From: Ruminococcaceae bacterium UBA1425
GTDB lineage: Bacteria; Bacillota; Clostridia; Oscillospirales; Acutalibacteraceae
DNA: 26,615 bases
Reading direction: 5' to 3'
Assembly (NCBI GenBank): GCA_002329365.1
Contig: DCUB01000046.1
Coordinates: 1-26,615, forward strand
This document shows positions 8,356-14,259 of this stretch, piece by piece. The notes beneath the pieces were generated by a model. It had not been told where the DNA came from, did not search any database, and saw only the letters and a program-made list of their open reading frames with translations. A program made the translations under genes and the position numbers. How positions within the stretch are numbered: the stretch's first letter is position 1; every line of letters starts with the position of its first letter.

Positions 8356-8384
8356 TTGACAACATTAAGTCGTTAATGTATAAT
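8356..8384 (+). promoter_or_regulatory. Consensus sigma-A promoter for rpsU
   Basis: A perfect TTGACA (8356-8361), 17-base spacer and perfect TATAAT (8379-8384). Within the spacer, ACATTAA (8362-8368) and TTAATGT (8373-8379) form a perfect 7-base inverted repeat, which could be a repressor site or chance in AT-rich DNA. It lies between leuS and rpsU, giving rpsU its own strong transcription. Confidence 0.9.
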
Positions 8385-8436
8385 GGTGTTCGTTATTCAG
8401 CTAATAACCCTCGATTTCGAGAGGGGAGGGAACATA

Positions 8437-8613
8437 ATGAGTCAGGTAAAAGTAAAAGAGAACGAATCTCTTGACAGCGCCCTCAGACGTTTCAAGCGTC
8501 AGACCTCACGTGACGGCATCATACAGGAGGTTCGCAAAAGAGAGCACTACGAAAAGCCTTCTGTTAGAAGAAAGAAAAAGTCAGAGGCTGCGCGTAAGCA
8601 CAAGTTTAAGTAA
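8437..8613 (+). CDS. rpsU: 30S ribosomal protein bS21
   Basis: Small basic ribosomal protein of 58 residues that binds the 30S subunit near the mRNA exit and anti-Shine-Dalgarno helix. It shows the family pattern: N-terminal KVKENESLDSALRRFKRQ, then the Arg/Lys-rich helix ending in EKPSVRRKKKSEAARKHKFK. ATG 8437 follows GGGGAGGG (8423-8430); an earlier in-frame ATG at 8383 lies on the -10 box of the promoter and cannot be used. A short hairpin, CTCGA (8410-8414) with TCGAG (8417-8421), sits right before the ribosome site. It is transcribed from its own promoter and ended by a strong terminator. Confidence 0.97.
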   Translation: MSQVKVKENESLDSALRRFKRQTSRDGIIQEVRKREHYEKPSVRRKKKSEAARKHKFK

Positions 8614-8618
8614 AATGC

Positions 8619-8653
8619 AGGGGCTGTATCTTTTGACGATACAGCCCCTATTT
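8619..8653 (+). terminator. Rho-independent terminator after rpsU
   Basis: AGGGGCTGTATC (8619-8630) and GATACAGCCCCT (8638-8649) form a perfect 12-base stem with a 7-base loop, followed by a short T run. It begins 5 bases after the rpsU stop. Confidence 0.9.
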
Positions 8654-8682
8654 CATGAAGCTGCGAATGGGGGAAGCGGGAA

Positions 8683-9759
8683 GTGAGGCTTTGCGAGCTG
8701 TCTTCGTCAATACCCGAAGGCGTTGACGGTCTGCTGATAAAAAAGGAATGCAACCTTAAATATTTTACCGGCTTCTCCTGCGACGCGGGGCTCCTGCTCG
8801 TTTCGCGAGAGGGGAGCGTTTTCTTCACCGACTCGCGCTATACCGAGGCGGCCGAAAAAACAATAAGCGGTTGCGGCGTCGAGAATTCGGCGCGTCTTCC
8901 GGAGCATATAAAAGAATACTGTAAAAAATTCAAAATAAAAACGCTGGCAGGTGAATCGTCCGCAATGACGGTAGCCTGCGCCGAGCGCTACGGCTCAATG
9001 CTCGGCGACGATGTCTCGCTTGTTTTCGGAGGCACGGCAGACGATATAATAAACGGAATGCGTGCCGTCAAAACGCCCGCGGAAGTCGGGCTGATAAAAA
9101 AAGCGCAGGCCGTCGCGGAGCGCAGTTTTGAGTATATCATGGGCATAATCAGGCCGGGAATGACCGAACGCGAGGTAAAAACGGAGCTTGATTATTTCAT
9201 GCTTAAAAACGGAGCCGAAAAGATATCCTTCGACACGATAGCCGTAAGCGGTGCCAACTCCTCAATGCCCCACGGCGTTCCGTCCGACAAGGCTCTCAAG
9301 GAGGGCGATATGCTGACACTGGACTTCGGAGCGGTATGCGGCGGATATCACAGCGATATGACAAGGACTGTCGCGGTGTCACGCTGCGGCGAGGAGCAGA
9401 AAGAGGTTTACAGTATCGTGCTGGCGGCGCAGGAGGCGGCTTTGAAAGCGCTTCGCCCCGGTGTTCCGTGCAGGTACGCCGACAGGGCGGCAAGGGACCT
9501 TATAGCTGCGGCGGGATACGGCGAACGGTTCGGTCACGGTACGGGGCACGGAGTGGGGCTTGAACTTCACGAAAACCCCACGTTAAATCCGCGCAGCGAG
9601 GAAATACTGAAAAAAGGGAATGTTGTCACCGTCGAGCCGGGAATATATATCCCCGGCAGGTTCGGGGTAAGGATAGAGGACATGGTGCTCATAACCGACG
9701 GCGGGTATGAAAACCTGACGCGCAGCCCGAAGGAGCTTTGTACGGCAGGGAACCGATAA
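8683..9759 (+). CDS. Xaa-Pro aminopeptidase, M24 metallopeptidase family
   Basis: Cytoplasmic peptidase of 358 residues that would remove N-terminal residues before proline. It has the N-terminal creatinase-like domain (about 1-125) and the pita-bread catalytic domain with all five metal ligands visible: Asp214 (LTLDFGA), Asp225 (HSDMTRT), His289 (GTGHGVG), Glu318 (TVEPGIYI) and Glu332 (VRIEDMV). The start is GTG after GGGGGAAG and GGGAA purine runs; no closer ATG fits. It lies only 33 bases after the rpsU terminator with no obvious promoter, so it may depend on read-through. The CofE-like gene follows after 23 bases. In many Firmicutes this gene (yqhT/papA) lies before efp; here that neighbour is absent. 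Confidence 0.93.
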   Translation: MRLCELSSSIPEGVDGLLIKKECNLKYFTGFSCDAGLLLVSREGSVFFTDSRYTEAAEKTISGCGVENSARLPEHIKEYCKKFKIKTLAGESSAMTVACAERYGSMLGDDVSLVFGGTADDIINGMRAVKTPAEVGLIKKAQAVAERSFEYIMGIIRPGMTEREVKTELDYFMLKNGAEKISFDTIAVSGANSSMPHGVPSDKALKEGDMLTLDFGAVCGGYHSDMTRTVAVSRCGEEQKEVYSIVLAAQEAALKALRPGVPCRYADRAARDLIAAAGYGERFGHGTGHGVGLELHENPTLNPRSEEILKKGNVVTVEPGIYIPGRFGVRIEDMVLITDGGYENLTRSPKELCTAGNR

Positions 9760-9782
9760 GTAAACGGAAGGATGATAAATTT

Positions 9783-10964
9783 ATGCGTTCAACCGGCGTT
9801 ACGGCAAGGGGAATAATTACACCGATATTCAAACAGGGCGACGACCTTGTTAATTCAATCTGCCGGTGCGTCTGCGCAGCCGCGGAAAACGAGGGCTTTT
9901 CTCTTAACGACGGCGACATCATAGGAGTAACGGAGGCAGTCGTCGCGAGGACGCAGGGAAACTACGCCACCTGCGAGCAGATTGCTGCCGATATCCGCTC
10001 GAAGCTCGGCGGAAAGGATATGGGTATCGTTTTTCCCATTCTCAGCCGGAACCGCTTTTCAATAATGCTGAAGGCGATAGCGATGAGCTGCGAAAAGCTT
10101 TTTGTACAGCTTTCATACCCTACCGACGAGGTGGGTAACGCGCTTATCAGCCTTGACCTTGTCGACGAAAAAAACGTAAACCCGTATTCCGACAGCTTTA
10201 CCAACAGTGAGTTCCGTAAGGTGTTCGGATACGACACCGTTCACCGCTTTACGGGCGTCGATTACATCGAGTACTATAAAAGCTTTGCCGACAATATCGA
10301 GATTGTTTTCTCAAACGACCCGAAATACATTTTAAAATATACAAAAAACGTCCTCAACTGCGACATACACTCGCGCTTCAGAACACAGCGCATTTTAAAG
10401 TCGGCGGGCGCCGAAAAATCCTACAGGCTCGACCAGATTCTGACCTCGAGCGTAGACGGCAGCGGATACAACGAAAAATACGGTCTTTTAGGCTCGAACA
10501 AGGCGACAGAGGACAAGGTAAAGCTTTTCCCGCGCGACACCGACGCTTTTGTACACAGTTTAAGCGACGCCATGAGGGAAGCCACGGGAAAGAGCATAGA
10601 GGTTCTGGTTTACGGCGACGGAGGCTTTAAGGACCCTGTCGGCGGAATTTGGGAGCTTGCCGACCCGGTCGTTTCGCCGTCGCATACCGACAGGCTGAAG
10701 GGTACGCCTAATGAGCTTAAAATGAAATACTTTGCCGACAACGAGTTCTCGCACCTTTCGGGAGATTCGCTTGTTCAGGCGATGAAAAAGAAAATACGCG
10801 AAAAAGAGGGCTGCCTTGTGGGAAGCATGCAGTCACAGGGTACAACGCCCCGGCAGATTACAGACCTTTTGGGCAGCCTGTGCGACCTTATCAGCGGCAG
10901 CGGCGACAGGGGCACGCCCGTAGTGCTCATTCAGGGCTATTTTTCAAACTTCGCGACCGAATAA
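9783..10964 (+). CDS. CofE-like protein (F420-0:L-glutamate ligase family)
   Basis: The 393-residue protein resembles the CofE/FbiB N-terminal family, which in methanogens and Actinobacteria adds glutamate to coenzyme F420-0 with GTP. Supporting patterns are GFSLNDGDIIGVTEAVVARTQGN (38-60), matching the substrate-binding strand and loop of CofE, and VYGDGGFKDPVGGIWELADP (277-296), matching its second motif. It is about 140 residues longer than CofE, with an insert around 130-230. Clostridia generally lack F420, so the true substrate is likely different; an amide-bond-forming role is inference from family. ATG 9783 follows GGAAGGA (9766-9772) at 10 bases; an upstream ATG at 9738 lies within the M24 gene. 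It is probably co-transcribed with the M24 peptidase. Confidence 0.75.
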   Translation: MRSTGVTARGIITPIFKQGDDLVNSICRCVCAAAENEGFSLNDGDIIGVTEAVVARTQGNYATCEQIAADIRSKLGGKDMGIVFPILSRNRFSIMLKAIAMSCEKLFVQLSYPTDEVGNALISLDLVDEKNVNPYSDSFTNSEFRKVFGYDTVHRFTGVDYIEYYKSFADNIEIVFSNDPKYILKYTKNVLNCDIHSRFRTQRILKSAGAEKSYRLDQILTSSVDGSGYNEKYGLLGSNKATEDKVKLFPRDTDAFVHSLSDAMREATGKSIEVLVYGDGGFKDPVGGIWELADPVVSPSHTDRLKGTPNELKMKYFADNEFSHLSGDSLVQAMKKKIREKEGCLVGSMQSQGTTPRQITDLLGSLCDLISGSGDRGTPVVLIQGYFSNFATE

Positions 10965-10970
10965 TAGGGT

Positions 10971-11160
10971 AAGCCTTGTCATTCCGGGCGCAGCGAAGAA
11001 TCATTTATGCGGTTTTTCCTAAGGTAACGCGCACAATCAGAGGCTCAAGACCAAAAGCTCCTTCGGCGCGTCTCGCCTCAGGATGACAAAGTGAGGGGAA
11101 CAAGCCTTGTCATTCCGGGCGCAGCGAAGAATCTTTTATGTGGTTTATCCAAAGACAACA
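10971..11160 (+). repeat. Direct repeat pair of the dispersed element, with an inverted copy between
   Basis: Two copies of about 58 bases (10971-11029 and 11102-11160) begin AAGCCTTGTCATTCCGGGCG and share most positions at a 131-base period. Between them, 11058-11088 is an inverted relative, reading TGTCATCCTGAGGCGAGACG on the minus strand. The first 28 bases of each direct copy match the repeat at 61-88 and 21189-21216. Confidence 0.8.
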
Positions 11161-11234
11161 CCTCAATTAATAAAAGTACGGTAAATCCTCAGCAAATATT
11201 ACAAAATGTTTACAAATTTGCAGTTTATCGACAG

Positions 11235-11263
11235 TTGACATTTTTATTGCGGAGTAATATAAT
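11235..11263 (+). promoter_or_regulatory. Consensus sigma-A promoter for the small secreted protein pair
   Basis: Perfect TTGACA (11235-11240), 17-base spacer and perfect TATAAT (11258-11263). The first small secreted protein starts 86 bases downstream, leaving a leader of about 80 bases. Confidence 0.88.
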
Positions 11264-11348
11264 GAATACGTTAGTCGGTTGCCGAGCATCAGCGAGGGCA
11301 AAACCGCCGCAACAGACAAAATCTATTTTTAAGGAAGGTCAGATAGTT

Positions 11349-11615
11349 ATGAAAAAGTTTTTAGCAGTCTTTATGTGTGTGCTCGTTATGCTTTCGTTCG
11401 CGACAACGGCTGTTTACGCAAAGACGGAGGTCGCCGTGCAGGCATCGTCCTCGCCCGTCCTTCAGGATGACCTCGACGAGGGAGCCGTTAAGGTAGTCGA
11501 GCTGTTCAAGTACATTTTTTCCCTTGTTGACTGGAGCAGCTTTATCGGAATACTGATAAGCACCATAAGCACGATTCTTGCCATGTTCGGCGGCGGGGCA
11601 AAAACAACCGCTTAA
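11349..11615 (+). CDS. Small secreted hydrophobic protein, first of a tandem pair
   Basis: I do not recognise the family. The 88-residue product has a Sec signal peptide, MKKFLAVFMCVLVMLSFATT (1-20), with likely cleavage after VYA (24). The mature part of about 64 residues is acidic at first (DDLDEGAV) and then strongly hydrophobic, with LFKYIFSLVDW and FIGILISTISTILAMFGGG (about 64-82), ending in AKTTA. No cysteines remain after cleavage. ATG 11349 follows AAGGAAGG (11331-11338) at 10 bases. A consensus promoter lies upstream, and a related gene follows after 40 bases. The protein could be a membrane-active peptide, a secreted amphipathic structural protein or a membrane anchor; nothing decides among these. 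Confidence 0.7.
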   Translation: MKKFLAVFMCVLVMLSFATTAVYAKTEVAVQASSSPVLQDDLDEGAVKVVELFKYIFSLVDWSSFIGILISTISTILAMFGGGAKTTA

Positions 11616-11655
11616 AGCTTTAGCAGGGAAGTAAATTTGAAAGGCAGTGTAACAC

Positions 11656-11985
11656 ATGAAAAAATTTTTATCCGTTCTGTTCTGCGTCCTGATACTTATG
11701 TCTTCGCTTTCTGTTTTTGCGTCGGCAGCCTCTGTTAACGCGGCCGACAGCAGCACAGACATTTCCGGCATTTTATCGATGCTCGGCGAGCTTTTCTCAG
11801 GCTCAACCGACCTTTCAAAGCTTTTCACGTCCTTCGGCGAGCTTTTAACAAACTTTTTCGCAGCATTCGGCGAAATAATCGAATGGAAAGAGGTAGGCTC
11901 CAGCCTTTGGTCGTTCATTAAGAACACGTTTTCAGACATTTCCACCACAATCAACTTTTTCTTTGCCGAGCTTTATAACGGCTGA
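11656..11985 (+). CDS. Small secreted amphipathic protein, second of a tandem pair
   Basis: Unrecognised family; 109 residues. The signal peptide MKKFLSVLFCVLILMSSLSV is almost the same as that of the upstream protein, with probable cleavage after ASA (25) or VNA (29). The mature part has heptad-like repeats of Leu and Phe, GELFSGSTDLSKLF then GELLTNFFAAFGEII, and ends with WSFIKNTFSDISTTINFFF. That last stretch resembles WSSFIGILISTISTIL in the first protein, so the two look like diverged paralogs. GAAAGG lies about 12 bases before the ATG. A good terminator follows at 12048, so the two genes form a closed transcription unit without a visible export or immunity gene. Confidence 0.72.
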   Translation: MKKFLSVLFCVLILMSSLSVFASAASVNAADSSTDISGILSMLGELFSGSTDLSKLFTSFGELLTNFFAAFGEIIEWKEVGSSLWSFIKNTFSDISTTINFFFAELYNG

Positions 11986-12047
11986 GCCGGGCTGACACCG
12001 CACAACAAAAATCCAAGCTGTGTTGCCTTAAATGAGAATATCAGCAC

Positions 12048-12082
12048 GGAGCCGCAAGGATTAACGCGGCTCCATGTTTTTT
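12048..12082 (+). terminator. Rho-independent terminator after the secreted protein pair
   Basis: GGAGCCGC (12048-12055) pairs with GCGGCTCC (12066-12073) around a 10-base loop; a further CA/TG pair extends the stem past one mismatch. Six T follow at 12077-12082. Confidence 0.88.
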
Positions 12083-12110
12083 GCTGTTTTGCTTTGTCTT
12101 TGGATATAAT
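12081..12110 (+). promoter_or_regulatory. Possible promoter for the pdaA-like gene
   Basis: TATAAT at 12105-12110 is preceded by TTGCTG (12081-12086) with an 18-base spacer. The -35 match is only moderate and overlaps the T run of the preceding terminator, but position and the perfect -10 fit the next gene, 50 bases downstream. Confidence 0.45.
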
Positions 12111-12138
12111 AAATACAATATTCCATGAAAGGCTGGGA

Positions 12139-12152
12139 GCGGTTTGAACCGC
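12139..12152 (+). promoter_or_regulatory. Perfect palindrome between ribosome site and start of the pdaA-like gene
   Basis: GCGGTTTGAACCGC is a perfect 14-base palindrome. In RNA it can fold as a 5-base stem with a TTGA loop, placing the GGGAG at 12135-12139 close to the ATG at 12160. It could instead be a protein-binding site on DNA. Confidence 0.4.
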
Positions 12153-12159
12153 ATATATA

Positions 12160-13182
12160 ATGAAAAAGGCGATTGCATTAACAGTTATGCTTTTTGTGTT
12201 GTCCTTTCTTGCCGCGTGCTCGGAAAATAACAACGGCGAAGGAATGACCGAAGCCGGGAACACAACAGAAACAACGACGGAGGAAAGAACCCTTACAACA
12301 TCCGCCGGTGAGCGGACGACATTGTCCGAAACAGAGAGCGCTATTGTTACCGAGGAGGCGCGTGAGGCGCAGGGCGGGGTGACGGAAAGCGTCACAAAAA
12401 AAGCTTACGACACATGGACAGGCTTTCCGCCGCTTCCCGCCGTAACTTTTACAGTAAACGACACTAATAACCTGCGCGGGCTTTCAACGAAAAAAATAAT
12501 GCACAGCTACGGCGTGCCGAAGGACGAAAAGCCTAATATCCAGTCCGTCAACAACCAGAATTATTTTGATTCTTGCGGATACAAAGCCGTCGCGTATGAC
12601 AATAAAACAAAGGAAAAGGCGCTGTATCTCACCTTTGACTGCGGCTATGAAAACGGCAACACCTTCAAAATACTTGACGTGCTCGAGCAGAAAAAAGTGC
12701 CCGCCGCGTTTTTCTGCACAATCCATCATATACAAAGCGAGCCAGAGCTAATCGCAAGGATAATAAAGGGCGGAAATATTATAGGCAATCACTCGGCATA
12801 TCATCCCGATTTTTCCGAAATCGACCGCGGGCGCATGGCACGTGAGATACTGCATATTGAAAACTATTTAAGGGAGCACTTCGGCTATTCGTCAAAGTAT
12901 TTCCGTTTTCCGAAGGGCAACTACAACGAAAACTCCCTTGAGCTTGTCGACTCAATGGGACTTATGAGCGTTTTCTGGTCGAGCGCTTATGCCGACTGGG
13001 ACGTTAATAATGCAAAGGGCGCCTCCCACGCTTTCAACAGCGTAACTTCAAGGCTTCATCCGGGCGCCGTTATCCTTCTCCATTCAGTATCGCCGGATAA
13101 CGCCGGCGCCATGGCGGATATAATCGACTATGCGCGCCAAAAAGGGTATACCTTCCGCTCGCTCGACGATTTGGGCAAATAG
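12160..13182 (+). CDS. PdaA-like polysaccharide deacetylase, lipoprotein (CE4 family)
   Basis: NodB-homology deacetylase of 340 residues, anchored outside the membrane. A lipoprotein signal ends at LAAC (Cys20), followed by a Thr/Glu-rich linker (about 25-80). The catalytic domain shows TFDCGYENGN (158-167), the HSAYHPDF zinc pair (His211, His215), FRFPKGNY (248-255) and LLHSVSPDNAGAM (306-318). The YENGNT context and HSVSPDN ending match PdaA, which forms muramic delta-lactam in the spore cortex, rather than general PgdA enzymes. The residue after the first Asp is Cys161, where PdaA has Asn and PgdA has Asp. The ribosome site GGGAG (12135-12139) is 20 bases away, with a 14-base palindrome between it and the ATG. 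Substrate by homology: N-acetylmuramic acid in peptidoglycan. Confidence 0.85.
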   Translation: MKKAIALTVMLFVLSFLAACSENNNGEGMTEAGNTTETTTEERTLTTSAGERTTLSETESAIVTEEAREAQGGVTESVTKKAYDTWTGFPPLPAVTFTVNDTNNLRGLSTKKIMHSYGVPKDEKPNIQSVNNQNYFDSCGYKAVAYDNKTKEKALYLTFDCGYENGNTFKILDVLEQKKVPAAFFCTIHHIQSEPELIARIIKGGNIIGNHSAYHPDFSEIDRGRMAREILHIENYLREHFGYSSKYFRFPKGNYNENSLELVDSMGLMSVFWSSAYADWDVNNAKGASHAFNSVTSRLHPGAVILLHSVSPDNAGAMADIIDYARQKGYTFRSLDDLGK

Positions 13183-13197
13183 ATAAATAATAAATAG

Positions 13198-13240
13198 CCG
13201 TCCTCTTTGACGCGAACAGCGCAAATGAGGACGGTGTTTT
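13198..13240 (+). terminator. Terminator hairpin between converging genes
   Basis: CCGTCCTC (13198-13205) pairs with GAGGACGG (13227-13234). Inside, TTTG-A-CGC and GCGCAAA can pair as well, giving a long stem with one bulge. TGTTTTAT follows on the plus strand, so it suits the pdaA-like gene; the minus side has only a weak T-rich tail, but the same hairpin lies 27 bases past the end of the converging minus operon. Confidence 0.8.
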
Positions 13241-13260
13241 ATATTTCGTAAAGTCAAGGT

Positions 13261-14253
13261 CTAATAACAGTCTTTAACGGTGTTGTAAAGACCTTTCAGC
13301 ACGGAAGAGTCGGCATCTTCAGTGTATGTCATTGTTATGCCGGACAGAATATTTTCAAAGTCGTCCGAGCGCATAGCCTTAAGGCATTCAGAACGGTAGC
13401 TGTCAAGCAGCTCGCCGTCGTTTTTTGTTGTTTTTGACACAATAAAGATATAGTCTTTTGTTTCAAAGACGGCGGGGGAATCGGGCGGAAGGTCTGAGAC
13501 GAAATCAAAGAAGCCCGACGGATAATTGTTGTTGTTTTTGTTTATTGTCATCACGTCGGAGGAAAAGGAGGAAAGCTGCTGCTCACTTGCGTATTTCTGG
13601 TACACCTCGTCAAAGGTGCCGCCGTTTTTCAGAATCGAAAGCATTGTTCTGAACTTGTTTTTTAACAGCTCGCGCTCCTCGTCGGGGAGCGGTACGACGT
13701 TGCCCGTTTCGTCCTTTTCTGTAAGGTAGCCGTTTATTGCCCTGAACGAAACATAGGTACCGTTAAAATAAGACTTCAGCTCGTCCTCGGGAACCTCGCG
13801 CTCGCCGCCCCTGTCGTAATAATGAGAAAACAGCATTTTTTCCTTCGCGTCGGCCGTAAGCGCCTTTGTCAGTGTCTGTTTTCCGATGCCCGCGGATGTG
13901 TAGAAATTCTTATAAAAGCTCCACTTCGCGGAAACGCCCTCCGCTATCTCGTGCCTTAACCCGGAGGTAAGCCGCAGCCCCTTATCTGAAAAGGCTGTGT
14001 TAATAGCCACATAATTCCTGCAAAGATCTACGGCGCAGTCCGTAACCTCGTCGGACGACGGGGTGTCGCCGAGACCGAAGGAGGACGGGTCGTGAAGAAT
14101 TATGCCGAGATAGTAAGAAAACAGCTCGTCCGATATCTCGGCGCCCGAAATATTCAGAACGGATACCGCGTTGTTCCTCCCGGAGCAGGAGGAAAGCACA
14201 CACGAAGCCGCAAGCAGCACCGCTATGGAAAAAAGAGAAACAGCCCTTTTCAC
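13261..14253 (-). CDS. PrsA/SurA-like foldase lipoprotein with degenerate parvulin region
   Basis: Predicted extracellular lipoprotein of 330 residues; the signal ends at LSSC (Cys23). The layout follows PrsA/SurA: an N-terminal helical chaperone region (about 30-160), then a region in the place of the parvulin prolyl isomerase domain (about 165-275), and a C-terminal helix. In that middle region the usual SHIL strand reads SFRAI and the Gly-rich GGDLG segment is missing, while GGTFDEVYQKYASE and the final KDYIFIVSKT strand are kept. It is therefore probably a chaperone without isomerase activity. The start is GTG, 6 bases after the mfd stop, with GGAAAGGG as ribosome site. Gene order mfd-prsA is frequent in Clostridia and supports the call. 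The gene ends an operon whose first gene is secA, fitting a role in folding exported proteins. Confidence 0.75.
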   Translation of the reverse strand: MKRAVSLFSIAVLLAASCVLSSCSGRNNAVSVLNISGAEISDELFSYYLGIILHDPSSFGLGDTPSSDEVTDCAVDLCRNYVAINTAFSDKGLRLTSGLRHEIAEGVSAKWSFYKNFYTSAGIGKQTLTKALTADAKEKMLFSHYYDRGGEREVPEDELKSYFNGTYVSFRAINGYLTEKDETGNVVPLPDEERELLKNKFRTMLSILKNGGTFDEVYQKYASEQQLSSFSSDVMTINKNNNNYPSGFFDFVSDLPPDSPAVFETKDYIFIVSKTTKNDGELLDSYRSECLKAMRSDDFENILSGITMTYTEDADSSVLKGLYNTVKDCY

Positions 14254-14259
14254 TTATGT

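Larger units (their letters stand above)
10965..11348. other. Intergenic region with repeats, promoter and structured leader
   Basis: No gene is evident. The left half (10971-11160) is a repeat cluster. The right half is AT-rich and holds the promoter at 11235-11263 and a GC-richer leader. In the leader, CGGTTGCC (11276-11283) can pair with GGC and AACCG (11297-11306) with a two-base bulge. An open frame running through this leader into the next gene is not used, since it would begin upstream of the promoter. Confidence 0.6.

Noticed and set aside
8322..8436. T-box or other riboswitch near leuS/rpsU
   Set aside because: The region holds a promoter and short hairpins only; the T-box AGGGTGG-like motif and terminator/antiterminator are missing, and leuS itself is preceded by only 28 bases.
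10971..11160. Repeat cluster as a CRISPR array
   Set aside because: Only two direct copies with a 131-base period and an inverted relative between them; no regular spacers and no cas genes.
11091..11348. N-terminal extension of the first small secreted protein
   Set aside because: It would start upstream of the consensus promoter and bury the signal peptide; ATG 11349 has a good ribosome site.
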